A stretch of 12,397 nucleotides of DNA from assembly GCA_021789565.1 (NCBI GenBank), contig JAJYJL010000096.1:1-12397 (forward strand), in the 5' to 3' direction. Below are positions 6,805 through 12,397 of the stretch, in pieces. Positions within the stretch are counted from its first letter, which is position 1. Every line of letters begins with the position of its first letter. A program made the position numbers and the translations under genes. The notes under the pieces were generated by a model that saw only the letters and a list, made by a program, of their open reading frames with translations, was not told the DNA's origin and made no database searches. The stretch comes from Acidobacteriota bacterium (lineage in GTDB: Bacteria; Acidobacteriota; Terriglobia; UBA7540).

Positions 6805-8577
6805 TTAAGAATTACGCCCATGCGAACGCACCAAGCCCGTGCCTTCCTCTATTGAGATAAATTGATTGGCGTTGACGCCTGAAATCCGGTCAACATGACC
6901 GCTCGGCCAACGGACTTCGATTCCATCGGCTTTCGCAGCCCTGCCCAAACCGAAATGCTGCCGCAAGTCGCTCTGGGAAATGTAGCTGGATCCGCTCATA
7001 ACCTCCCGGATTTGGTGGCGACCTCCTGCTGTCACAATAATCCGCGCTCCGATCGCCGACCGATTTGAATGCGTACCAACGGCCTTTATAACGAGCCATC
7101 GATTGCCGCTTGAGTTATTGTTTCTAAGCAGGGAGGGCGGCTCACTCATATTGAGGATCAGGACGTCCTGGTTCCCATCATTATCAAAATCACCAAAAGC
7201 GCAGCCACGGCTGGAATGCGGAGCAAGCACCGGGGCTCCGCACAAATTTGAAACCTCCTCAAACTGTCCGTTTCCGAGGTTCCGATAAACAACACGCTGC
7301 GTCATAAACTTGTAGTCTTTGTGGACTCTTTCAACTTCAGGATAGACGCTCCCTGTAACGTGAAAAATGTCGAGCCAACCGTCGTTGTCGAGATCGACAA
7401 ATCCTACGCCCCAGCAGACGTACTGAGTGTTTACGGCCAGACCGCTGGGATAAGTCAGATCATCAAAGTATTTGCCTCTGACGTTGCGATAGAGAATCGG
7501 CGTGTCACCGCTGAAGTGCGGAAGGAACAAGTCCAAATACCCATCGGCGTCGTAATCACCAACTCCTACGCCCATCCCGGACTGCTCCTGCCCATCTCCA
7601 TTCACAGCACAGCCAGCCTCCATTGCGAGTTCGGTGAAGGTTCCATCTTTGTTGTTCCGAAACAGCAAATTTGGAGAGGAGTCGCAAGCCACGAAAATGT
7701 CAGGCCATCCATCGTTGTTGTAATCGAGAGCTACGGCTGAGAGGCCATAACGACCTCCTGCTTTGTCGATTCCTGCCTCATGAGTAACTTCCTTAAAAGT
7801 TCCATCGCCATTATTGCGGTAGAGCGAGCAGGTTTCTTTTGGCAAACCGATCGGGCCACAGGCTATCGGAACGCCCTCGAATTGGCAGGCACGGCTCTGG
7901 CCTCCAATCGGCGTATTCTTGAGGTCGAGGCCAATGTACCGGGAAACGAACAGATCGAGACAGCCATCCCGGTCATAATCAACAAAAGTGCACCCCGTAG
8001 AGAAGCGCGTCCTCGTCTCCTCAAGTCCGGCCCTGCGGGTGACGTCAGTAAACGTCCCGTCGCCATTGTTGTGGTACAGAATGTTTTTTCCGTAATAGGT
8101 CAGAAACAGGTCATCGTGCCCGTCATTATCGTAATCACCGATGCAGACACCGTAACACCAGCCAGTTTCGGTCAGTCCGCTCCGGCCAGTGACGTCGGTA
8201 AATGTCCCATCGCGGTTGTTGCGGTAAAGGCGGTTGGTGGGGGCCTGCTGTCCACTGGGAATTCCACCTCTTAGCGTCCCGCTCGGCACAAAAACGTCGA
8301 GCCAGCCATCGTTATCGAAGTCATAAAACGCAATACCAGGCCCATTCGCCTCAAAGATGTAACGCTTGACGAACTCTTCACCGTAAACGATAGGATGGGC
8401 CAGGCCTGAATGTGGAGCGACATCAGCAAACGTCACGTCCCACGGTCGCCCGGAAAATTTTGGGCGCGGCGCAGGTGGAACACCCCGTGAAGCCATTCCC
8501 TGGCCGCGAAGGTTCCGCTGTCCGCAAAGGGAAATGCCCGAGGCGAGTAGAGATTTGAAGAAAAACCTTCGATCCAT
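6805..8577 (-). CDS. CRTAC1-type FG-GAP/VCBS beta-propeller protein with C-terminal ASPIC/UnbV domain, Tat-like signal
   Basis: The product is about 590 aa. From the N terminus it has a twin-arginine-like signal (MDRRFFFKS plus a hydrophobic stretch), then seven FG-GAP/VCBS repeats. Each repeat carries an Asp-rich calcium-type loop of the DxDxDG form (DFDNDGWLD, DYDNDGHDD, DYDRDGCLD, DYNNDGWPD, DYDADGYLD, DLDNDGWLD, DFDNDGNQD). Seven loops fit a seven-bladed propeller. The last 90 or so residues form an ASPIC/UnbV domain (GARIIVTAGG, SGSSYISQSD, HFGLGRA, EVRWPSG). Such proteins are exported and thought to bind protein or carbohydrate; no enzymatic residues are visible. An earlier in-frame ATG at 8640 overlaps the end of the upstream TPR gene by 23 bases and would add 21 residues before the RR motif. 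Neither start has a clear Shine-Dalgarno. The ATG at 8577 is preferred because the twin-arginine motif then lies at the very N terminus. It probably forms an operon with the TPR gene. Confidence 0.9.
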   Translation of the reverse strand: MDRRFFFKSLLASGISLCGQRNLRGQGMASRGVPPAPRPKFSGRPWDVTFADVAPHSGLAHPIVYGEEFVKRYIFEANGPGIAFYDFDNDGWLDVFVPSGTLRGGIPSGQQAPTNRLYRNNRDGTFTDVTGRSGLTETGWCYGVCIGDYDNDGHDDLFLTYYGKNILYHNNGDGTFTDVTRRAGLEETRTRFSTGCTFVDYDRDGCLDLFVSRYIGLDLKNTPIGGQSRACQFEGVPIACGPIGLPKETCSLYRNNGDGTFKEVTHEAGIDKAGGRYGLSAVALDYNNDGWPDIFVACDSSPNLLFRNNKDGTFTELAMEAGCAVNGDGQEQSGMGVGVGDYDADGYLDLFLPHFSGDTPILYRNVRGKYFDDLTYPSGLAVNTQYVCWGVGFVDLDNDGWLDIFHVTGSVYPEVERVHKDYKFMTQRVVYRNLGNGQFEEVSNLCGAPVLAPHSSRGCAFGDFDNDGNQDVLILNMSEPPSLLRNNNSSGNRWLVIKAVGTHSNRSAIGARIIVTAGGRHQIREVMSGSSYISQSDLRQHFGLGRAAKADGIEVRWPSGHVDRISGVNANQFISIEEGTGLVRSHGRNS

Positions 8578-8617
8578 TCGCTGGCTTTTGGGGAGCGGCA
8601 GAAAGCAGGACCACAAA

Positions 8618-9850
8618 CTAGTGGTCCGTGGCTCCCTCATTTGAATTGGCTAGACCATCAGCAACACTTCCCCGGATCCTCTGTTTCGATTGCAGGAGGT
8701 CGTTTTCAACTTTTTTGTACGCTTCAAGCTGTTGCTCCGCTTCCCGAGTGCGTCCCAGGCGGCGAAACACAACGGACAGCCTGTAGTGTGCAATGGGATT
8801 GCCGGGAGCGGCCTCAACCGCGCGCTCCAGGGGAGCAACAGCATCCGCAACGTGCCCTGTTGACACGTAAGCTTCTGCGAGGGCAATCTGCGCGGCCACT
8901 AACTTTGGGTTTAGTTCGATTGCCCGCCTCAGGTGAACGAGGGCCTCGCTCCAGTTACGGAGGCTTCCAGCAATCTGCCCAAGCTGGAATTCAGCATCGG
9001 CGTTTCCGGGGTCGATTTTCAGTTCCTCTTCAAATTCCTCCTGGGCCTTGCTGAGACTTGACGGACCGCGCTGGAGAAGCAACTTGCCAATGGCGTAATG
9101 AACCCCCGCTGCGTGCGGATTGATCTCAAGAGACTTTTGAAACTCAGCTATCGCGTCGTCCGGTTTTCCCTGCAACTCCAATACCTCGGCGTCCATACGG
9201 TGAAACTGGTACGATCCGGGAGCAACTTCCAACAGATGCTGCGACGCGCTGGCAGAAAGGTTCGAATAGAGGTGGGCACTCAGATAGAGGATGTCCGGAT
9301 CATCAGGAAATTCACGAATCAGCGCCTGATCAAGGTCTACACCCTTGTCTGCTTCGTTGAGATCCATAAAACAACGGAGGGCATCAGTGCCCAAAATGCG
9401 CTTCAATTGCCTGTCTACTACCTTGCGGAAACCTCTTTCCAGATGAGGCAAGGCTTCGTTGCAATAACCGCTTTCGGCAAGACTTGCACCGAGGAAATAC
9501 TCCGCGTTTACCAAGGCTGGTTTCAGCTTCACTGCCGTACGGCACTCATCGGTAGCTTCGACGAAACGCCCTGAAAAGTAATACGCAATACAGAGATTCG
9601 AATGGACCTCCCCGATATCAGGGGCTGCTTTGGCGAGTTCCTTGAGGCGTTCAATAGCAACGGCGTAGTTCCCGGCCCGCAGTGCTGCTTGGGCCTGTTC
9701 AACGACCGTGTCAATCCCCTGAGAACTGCCATGCATGAGGCTTGCTTTATGATTAATCGGGGTCTGCCCCCACAGACAAACACTGCCAAGGGCAATCAGG
9801 AAAAATATCTTTGGGGACCTTCCTGGAGACAGCCGCGACCAAATTTCCAT
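8618..9850 (-). CDS. Exported TPR-repeat protein, first gene of the TPR-CRTAC1 operon
   Basis: The protein is 410 aa. Residues 1-28 look like a signal peptide (basic n-region, hydrophobic IFFLIALGSVCLWG core). TPR units then run from about residue 45 to 385, with clear repeats such as AEFQKSLEINPHAAGVHYAI and HLRRAIELNPKLVAAQIALA, and a gap of less regular helices around residues 145-210. The C-terminal 25 residues are polar and probably flexible. It begins at the ATG at 9850 behind a G-rich stretch (GGGTGGGC) that may serve as a weak Shine-Dalgarno. It ends 40 bases before the preferred start of the CRTAC1-type gene and overlaps that gene's alternative start, so the two are probably cotranscribed and perhaps translationally coupled. 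A -24/-12 promoter lies just upstream. Confidence 0.9.
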   Translation of the reverse strand: MEIWSRLSPGRSPKIFFLIALGSVCLWGQTPINHKASLMHGSSQGIDTVVEQAQAALRAGNYAVAIERLKELAKAAPDIGEVHSNLCIAYYFSGRFVEATDECRTAVKLKPALVNAEYFLGASLAESGYCNEALPHLERGFRKVVDRQLKRILGTDALRCFMDLNEADKGVDLDQALIREFPDDPDILYLSAHLYSNLSASASQHLLEVAPGSYQFHRMDAEVLELQGKPDDAIAEFQKSLEINPHAAGVHYAIGKLLLQRGPSSLSKAQEEFEEELKIDPGNADAEFQLGQIAGSLRNWSEALVHLRRAIELNPKLVAAQIALAEAYVSTGHVADAVAPLERAVEAAPGNPIAHYRLSVVFRRLGRTREAEQQLEAYKKVENDLLQSKQRIRGSVADGLANSNEGATDH

Positions 9851-9887
9851 GTGCCCACCCAGCTTGGTTTAGCCAATCTGACAGCAT

Positions 9888-9904
9888 TGGCAAGTATTCT
9901 GCCA
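9888..9904 (-). promoter_or_regulatory. Sigma54-type (-24/-12) promoter for the TPR-CRTAC1 operon
   Basis: On the minus strand the sequence is TGGCAGAATACTTGCCA. It has the -24 GG and -12 GC exactly ten bases apart, in the strongest core context for RpoN promoters (TGGCA ... TTGC). The start of transcription would fall near 9878, leaving a leader of about 28 nt before the ATG at 9850. The site is nearly palindromic (TGGCA-N7-TGCCA), so it could instead be a regulator site. No convincing sigma70 promoter was seen in the same region. An activator gene is not in the window. Confidence 0.5.
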
Positions 9905-10120
9905 CAGGCAAAGCTACTCTTTCAATGTGTGCGGGCCTGGCGTTCCTATACCGTTGTACGCGCGAAAACCCGCTTGGCGGCGTGCGTTCGGAACAGGTCT
10001 CCATGCTGCTTGGGCACGTAATACCTCCAACCTCCGAGGACTTCTTGCGCCTGCCCCAGTACTCACTCCGAGCTCCGGGAAGCCCCACAGCAGGCCAACA
10101 TGAAGGAACCAACCTACCCT

Positions 10121-10150
10121 AATCAAATCACACCCATAGAATCCTGCAAG
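10121..10150 (+). repeat. Direct repeat 1, left copy
   Basis: Thirty bases beginning AATCAAATCACACCCATAGA match 11216-11245 at 25 of 30 positions without gaps. Similarity continues more weakly for about 20 more bases, ending in GGATAA in both copies. It lies 125 bases before the tmRNA-like sequence at 10246, echoing the right copy, which lies 181 bases before the true tmRNA 3' end. Confidence 0.5.
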
Positions 10151-10245
10151 TAGGCACGTGTGGATAAGTGGGCGGCGACTGCCAAGTATCTGACACATGG
10201 CGATGTTTCGGGTTATCTAAGCTATTTACTACTAAGGTTTTACTA

Positions 10246-10263
10246 TGGTGGAGGGGGGAGTCG
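10246..10263 (-). repeat. Degenerate copy of the tmRNA 3' end, possible att remnant
   Basis: TGGTGGAGG followed by GGGGAGTCG reproduces the last bases of the tmRNA gene (11397-11417) with a 3-base deletion. Read on the minus strand, it ends in the same CCTCCACCA acceptor tail as the tmRNA. Beyond this, a GGGG/CCCC T-arm-like pairing can still be traced, but an insertion interrupts it. It is too damaged to be a functional tRNA-like end. It fits an old attachment-site duplication, but chance similarity in a G-rich stretch cannot be excluded. Confidence 0.4.
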
Positions 10264-10347
10264 GAAGATTATACCCCACTGATACTAAATAACTTCTTGA
10301 AAATACGAGGCGCGCAAAACACTACAACCTCAGCTTTCGTGGACTCT

Positions 10348-10366
10348 TTGCACATTTCTTGTACAC
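10348..10366 (+). repeat. Direct repeat 2, left copy
   Basis: TTGCACATTTCTTGTACAC matches 11333-11351 at 17 of 19 positions. Each copy contains the palindromic 6-mer TGTACA, and the right copy contains it twice. This copy lies 44 bases before the 159-aa gene and might act as an operator or as an integrase arm site. Confidence 0.45.
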
Positions 10367-10409
10367 GGGCTATCCCTTCCCTCTTCGGACGGTAGTAGAA
10401 TGTCGAGCC

Positions 10410-10889
10410 ATGAATACAGACGCAATCTTGGGCATCGGAGGAATACTCGCGACGGCGGGCTTCGGCGTTTGGGCAATTAACGACGCACGGAAAGCAGTAA
10501 AAGAACAGACCATTTTGCAGAGAAACTTGTCATGGGTAAGAATTAAGACCGACTTAGTGTGGCAACTCATTGAGCCGACCGAAAAAGCATACGATAAGGA
10601 AATTGCCCGGGGGCTCGAGGAGTTTATCCTTATTTCGACGGCGTTAGATCCAAACAAGAATCCCAAAGCCCTAAAGGGCGCAGCGGAGAACGAAGGCGTC
10701 GAGATGGCCGAAAAGCTTGTGAGCGAGGGATATGCAACTTGGAAGGTAGGCCTCGACGCAGAGCGAGTTCGGAAAACACTTCAGGAGTGGAGGGAGCAGA
10801 AGGATATTGCGCGCGAGCAAGAGAGGAACAGGAGGCTTTGGTCTCGCCTCAGGCGGCTCTTTCGTGGACGGATGAAGTCCCCTTTATAA
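10410..10889 (+). CDS. Hypothetical membrane-anchored protein (159 aa)
   Basis: I do not recognise the family. Residues 3-21 form a probable transmembrane segment (AILGIGGILATAGFGVWAI). It is followed by a hydrophilic, largely helical domain rich in Glu, Lys and Arg. The C-terminal 40 residues are highly charged with a strongly basic end (RRLWSRLRRLFRGR), suggesting a cytoplasmic tail that may touch membrane or nucleic acid. The ATG at 10410 is preferred to an upstream TTG at 10359 because the hydrophobic anchor follows it directly. No Shine-Dalgarno is evident; a TAGAAT -10-like box at 10396-10401 would give an almost leaderless message. It converges on, and overlaps by 6 bases, the 108-aa gene on the other strand. 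Amino-acid composition is protein-like, supporting a real gene. Confidence 0.6.
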   Translation: MNTDAILGIGGILATAGFGVWAINDARKAVKEQTILQRNLSWVRIKTDLVWQLIEPTEKAYDKEIARGLEEFILISTALDPNKNPKALKGAAENEGVEMAEKLVSEGYATWKVGLDAERVRKTLQEWREQKDIAREQERNRRLWSRLRRLFRGRMKSPL

Positions 10890-11210
10890 GTTCAGAATCG
10901 ACTCGATATCGTCTGCGCTCAACTGTAGGTGTGATTCTGGCCCCCATAATTTAAAGACGTGGCCACCATTAATGGCACGTTGCCACAACGTTTTTCCATT
11001 CACCAACTGAGACCGTATGGAGTTCCATATCGCCGCCTTACTCGCTTGGACATCTCGGGCATGATCTAGTGTTTCGTGGTAAACGGGGGGCGCTTGGCCG
11101 ACCGCTGACGATTGGAGAATACCGTCCGCTCGCCGTAGGAACTTCTGTTCCTCAATATCAAGCCTCCGGATCTTTGCTATCCCCTTTTTAATTACTCCTT
11201 CGACCTTCAT
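10884..11210 (-). CDS. Hypothetical small soluble protein (108 aa)
   Basis: No family is recognised. The predicted protein has no signal or membrane segment. It begins with a basic stretch (MKVEGVIKKGIAKIRRL), continues as a mixed, probably helical domain, and ends in an acidic helix (LSADDIESILNL). The ATG at 11210 is preferred because upstream codons, reaching 11285, read through direct repeat 1. No good Shine-Dalgarno precedes it. Its stop codon overlaps the stop of the convergent 159-aa gene by 6 bases, so the two messages would be antisense at their ends. Composition is plausible for a protein, but the frame is short and could be spurious. Confidence 0.42.
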   Translation of the reverse strand: MKVEGVIKKGIAKIRRLDIEEQKFLRRADGILQSSAVGQAPPVYHETLDHARDVQASKAAIWNSIRSQLVNGKTLWQRAINGGHVFKLWGPESHLQLSADDIESILNL

Positions 11211-11215
11211 ATCCC

Positions 11216-11245
11216 AATCAAACCACACCCACAGAATCTGACAAG
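11216..11245 (+). repeat. Direct repeat 1, right copy
   Basis: AATCAAACCACACCCACAGA and the next ten bases match the copy at 10121-10150 (25 of 30 identical). This copy ends just upstream of the 108-aa gene and would lie in its 5' leader or promoter. It is followed at 11256-11263 by GGGGATAA, a one-mismatch version of the DnaA-box-like sequence found after the left copy. Confidence 0.5.
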
Positions 11246-11332
11246 AATACCGCTGGGGATAACTCAGAAAACGCAGAATTCGCAAAAGGAAGGCTTTAGA
11301 AACCGCCTATTTTCAGATGGTTAGCTGGCATC

Positions 11333-11351
11333 TTGTACATATCTTGTACAC
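11333..11351 (+). repeat. Direct repeat 2, right copy
   Basis: TTGTACATATCTTGTACAC matches 10348-10366 at 17 of 19 positions. It also contains an internal tandem duplication, CTTGTACA twice with a period of 11 bases (from 11332), about one helical turn, so a dimeric protein could bind both halves on the same face. It lies 45 to 64 bases from the tmRNA 3' end. Confidence 0.45.
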
Positions 11352-11396
11352 AGTAGATTTTCACAGCTGCATCTGACTGATACGGCAGTAGTTATT

Positions 11397-11764
11397 TGGT
11401 GGAGGCGGGGGGAGTCGAACCCCCGTCCGAAAAGCCTTACGCTCGAAAGCCTACACGCTTATCGCGTTCGCTTGATGCTTTCGCCAGCGGCCCTCAGGAA
11501 CGAGCAAGAACGAACCGCCGGCTAGCCTGATCCGGTTGCCCGGATCTCACCCGGAACCCTCAGGCGTCAGGTCCCAGGCCAGCCCGCTGGATGACGCCTC
11601 ATTCCGCCCCGCGGGCGTTAGCGGATGAGACGCGCTAGCCTTGTTTAGGCAGCGTAAGCAAACTGCGTATTGGCAGTTATGTTGTTCCACTCCGATTACG
11701 GGTGGCGTGGACCCCCGACGTGCCTTTCGAACGCGAGAGCTTCCGTCGAAACCGGAACGCCCCC
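11397..11764 (-). ncRNA. ssrA: tmRNA (transfer-messenger RNA)
   Basis: This 368-nt one-piece tmRNA rescues stalled ribosomes and tags the unfinished proteins for degradation. The 5' end GGGGGCG pairs with CGCCUCC near the 3' end, keeping the G3-U wobble that alanyl-tRNA synthetase recognises. The conserved 5' element GTTCCGGTTTCGACGGAAG and the T-arm GGTTCGACTCC are intact. The 3' ACCA is encoded in the DNA (11400-11397). The message-like part encodes ANTQFAYAA followed by TAA. It has its own promoter upstream, and no clear intrinsic terminator follows its 3' end, perhaps because the downstream DNA was replaced by insertion. Confidence 0.97.
11645..11674 (-). other. tmRNA proteolysis-tag reading frame
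   Basis: Nine codons plus stop (GCC resume codon to TAA) encode ANTQFAYAA. Together with the alanine charged on the tmRNA this gives a tag ending in Tyr-Ala-Ala, suited to ClpXP-type proteases. It lies between the upstream UAAC-containing region and the pseudoknot-rich middle of the tmRNA. Confidence 0.93.
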
Positions 11765-11772
11765 TCGACTTC

Positions 11773-11801
11773 AGTATGTGCTTCAGGGAACGGTGTGTCA
11801 A
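11773..11801 (-). promoter_or_regulatory. Sigma70 promoter of ssrA
   Basis: On the minus strand a perfect TTGACA (11801-11796), a 17-base spacer and CATACT (11778-11773) precede the mature 5' end of the tmRNA at 11764 by 8 bases. Transcription could therefore begin at or very near the first base of the mature RNA. Confidence 0.75.
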
Positions 11802-11886
11802 CATAACCAACGCCAGCGCAGAGGCTGTAAAATCGCAGTGCAAAATAAGTGTTTCTTAATGTTTATGCCCGGCGCCGAGATGGCTG

Positions 11887-11914
11887 TTGACATGACTGGT
11901 TTTGGCGTTACGAT
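11887..11914 (+). promoter_or_regulatory. Sigma70-type promoter for the partial gene at 11954
   Basis: TTGACA (11887-11892), a 16-base spacer and TACGAT (11909-11914) form a plausible plus-strand promoter with a start near 11921. The leader would be about 33 nt and contain the Shine-Dalgarno at 11941-11945. It is divergent from the ssrA promoter. Confidence 0.5.
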
Positions 11915-11953
11915 AAAAGAGACGCGAGGGGGAGCAAGTCGAGGATTTTGCGG

Positions 11954-12397
11954 TTGGCAACCACACAATCAAACCTGACATCTGGCGCAGTCGTGCAGGG
12001 TTATGAGCAATTCAGCGGAGCTTTGAGGCGGCAGGGCGAACAGATTTCACGGCTCGGTCAAAGTCTAAGATTGCTGCAAAGCGGGCAGCAGCAACTGGAA
12101 GAAGCGGCGTCGCACCTGATAGGGCAGCTTCCAAGCTGTAATGCACCGAATGCCCTCTCGCCTGCCAGTATTCTTGCATGTGTCCGAAAACTAACCGACG
12201 CCAAGTACGCCGGGCAGATATTTGAGGTGCTTGTGGCAGGGGCGGCGCGAATGAACGTCCGCTCAGCGGTGTTTGACGTTCGCGGCCCTGCAGCTTGGGC
12301 GGCTTCGGCGGGCGGTTTCGAACCGGAATTGTCCGGTGAGAACCTGCGCGCGCTGGTGGTCCCTCTGAATCACGACGGCCCGTTTCGACGGGTGAGA
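11954..12397 (+). CDS. Partial protein with N-terminal helical region and probable GAF-like domain (runs off the window)
   Basis: The frame is open from 11891 to the end of the window, and 148 codons from the chosen start are visible without a stop. The TTG at 11954 is preferred because GAGGA (11941-11945) lies 8 bases upstream; a GTG at 11993 is the alternative. Residues about 15-50 are Gln/Leu/Arg-rich and probably form a coiled coil (RRQGEQISRLGQSLRLLQSG). Residues from about 80 onward (IFEVLVAGAARMNVRSAVFDV, then ENLRALVVPLNHDGPFRRV) resemble the start of a GAF-type sensor domain in acidobacterial regulatory proteins, though this is recognition by pattern only. No signal peptide or membrane segment is seen. 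The C-terminal part lies outside the window, so an output domain may be missing from view. Confidence 0.75.
   Translation, partial: MATTQSNLTSGAVVQGYEQFSGALRRQGEQISRLGQSLRLLQSGQQQLEEAASHLIGQLPSCNAPNALSPASILACVRKLTDAKYAGQIFEVLVAGAARMNVRSAVFDVRGPAAWAASAGGFEPELSGENLRALVVPLNHDGPFRRVR

Larger units (their letters stand above)
9851..10409. other. Gene-poor region between the TPR-CRTAC1 operon and the tmRNA-side element
   Basis: No frame here reads like a protein. The left part (9851-10120) contains the -24/-12 promoter and its possible upstream activator region. The right part (10121-10409) contains the left copies of three direct repeats shared with 11216-11417: a 30-mer at 10121, a tmRNA-3'-end-like sequence at 10246 and a 19-mer at 10348. 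A perfect DnaA-box 9-mer (TTATCCACA, minus strand) occurs at 10159-10167. The right part looks more AT-rich than the flanking exported-protein genes. Confidence 0.55.
10246..11396. mobile_element. Putative remnant of an integrative element at the tmRNA 3' end
   Basis: The segment is bounded on the left by a degraded tmRNA-3'-end copy (10246) and on the right by the intact tmRNA 3' end (11397). This is the arrangement left by site-specific integration into ssrA. Inside are two convergent hypothetical genes. A 19-mer direct repeat lies near both ends (10348 and 11333), in positions where integrase arm-type sites could lie. Sequence left of 10246 repeats the right-end layout (30-mer at 10121, a decayed 19-mer-like TATCTGACACA at 10187), suggesting a second tandem relic. 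No integrase or excisionase gene is present, so this is an inference from repeats only. Confidence 0.35.

Noticed and set aside
7780..8274. A 164-codon plus-strand frame antisense to the CRTAC1-type gene
   Set aside because: It is a codon-bias shadow: repeated FG-GAP codons on the minus strand give Val/Ile-rich repeats on the other strand.
9098..9574. A 158-codon plus-strand frame antisense to the TPR gene
   Set aside because: It lies wholly within a well-supported TPR gene and has no domain-like features of its own.
9888..9904. The same near-palindromic site read as a plus-strand sigma54 promoter
   Set aside because: The plus-strand version has a poorer TTGC element and points into a gene-free stretch.
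9811..10198. Overlapping frames on both strands upstream of the TPR-CRTAC1 operon
   Set aside because: They lack ribosome sites and protein-like composition, and those on the minus strand run into the -24/-12 promoter region and the repeat.
10246..10280. A tRNA gene 3' end on the minus strand
   Set aside because: It has a CCTCCACCA tail, but the T-loop is disrupted by an insertion and no anticodon arm or 5' acceptor strand can be found upstream; it is better explained as a degraded tmRNA-end copy.
1..12397. CRISPR array, transposase, integrase or toxin-antitoxin signature
   Set aside because: No regularly spaced repeats were seen, and no reading frame shows transposase or integrase motifs.

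Overview
The window looks like a chromosomal piece of an Acidobacteriota genome. Three things suggest this. There is a very large Oar-like, TonB-receptor-type outer-membrane protein with an N-terminal carboxypeptidase-regulatory domain. It sits beside exported TPR proteins and an ASPIC/UnbV (CRTAC1-type) beta-propeller protein. Finally, the tmRNA encodes the tag ANTQFAYAA, an acidobacterial-looking tag. The assignment rests on recognising families, not on a database search.

Positions 1-9850 hold five genes for probably exported proteins. In order they are: an Oar-like outer-membrane beta-barrel protein (minus strand); a carboxypeptidase-regulatory-like/TPR fusion (minus); a TPR-only protein (plus, divergent from the fusion); and a probable two-gene operon read from right to left, consisting of a TPR protein followed by a CRTAC1-type FG-GAP/ASPIC-UnbV protein with a Tat-like signal. 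Recognisable control elements are a sigma70-type promoter with a palindrome over its -35 box for the Oar gene, a sigma70-type promoter almost touching the start of the TPR-only gene, and a good -24/-12 (sigma54) promoter for the TPR/CRTAC1 operon. The protein set suggests an envelope or extracellular binding/uptake module (inference); no substrate can be read from the sequence.

Positions 9851-11396 are gene-poor and mosaic. They hold two small convergent hypothetical genes (159 aa, membrane-anchored, plus strand; 108 aa, minus strand) whose stop ends overlap by 6 bp. The pair lies between imperfect direct repeats. One repeat is a degraded copy of the 3' end of the adjacent tmRNA gene (10246 versus 11397). 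Two others look like element-end sites. This layout fits one or two decayed, tandem integrations at the tmRNA 3' end, a classical integration target. No integrase is present in the window.

Positions 11397-11764 are a complete one-piece tmRNA gene (minus strand) with its own TTGACA-N17-CATACT promoter. From 11954 an open reading frame with a likely TTG start runs off the right edge. It begins with a helical/coiled-coil region and continues into what looks like a GAF-like domain; a good promoter and Shine-Dalgarno precede it.
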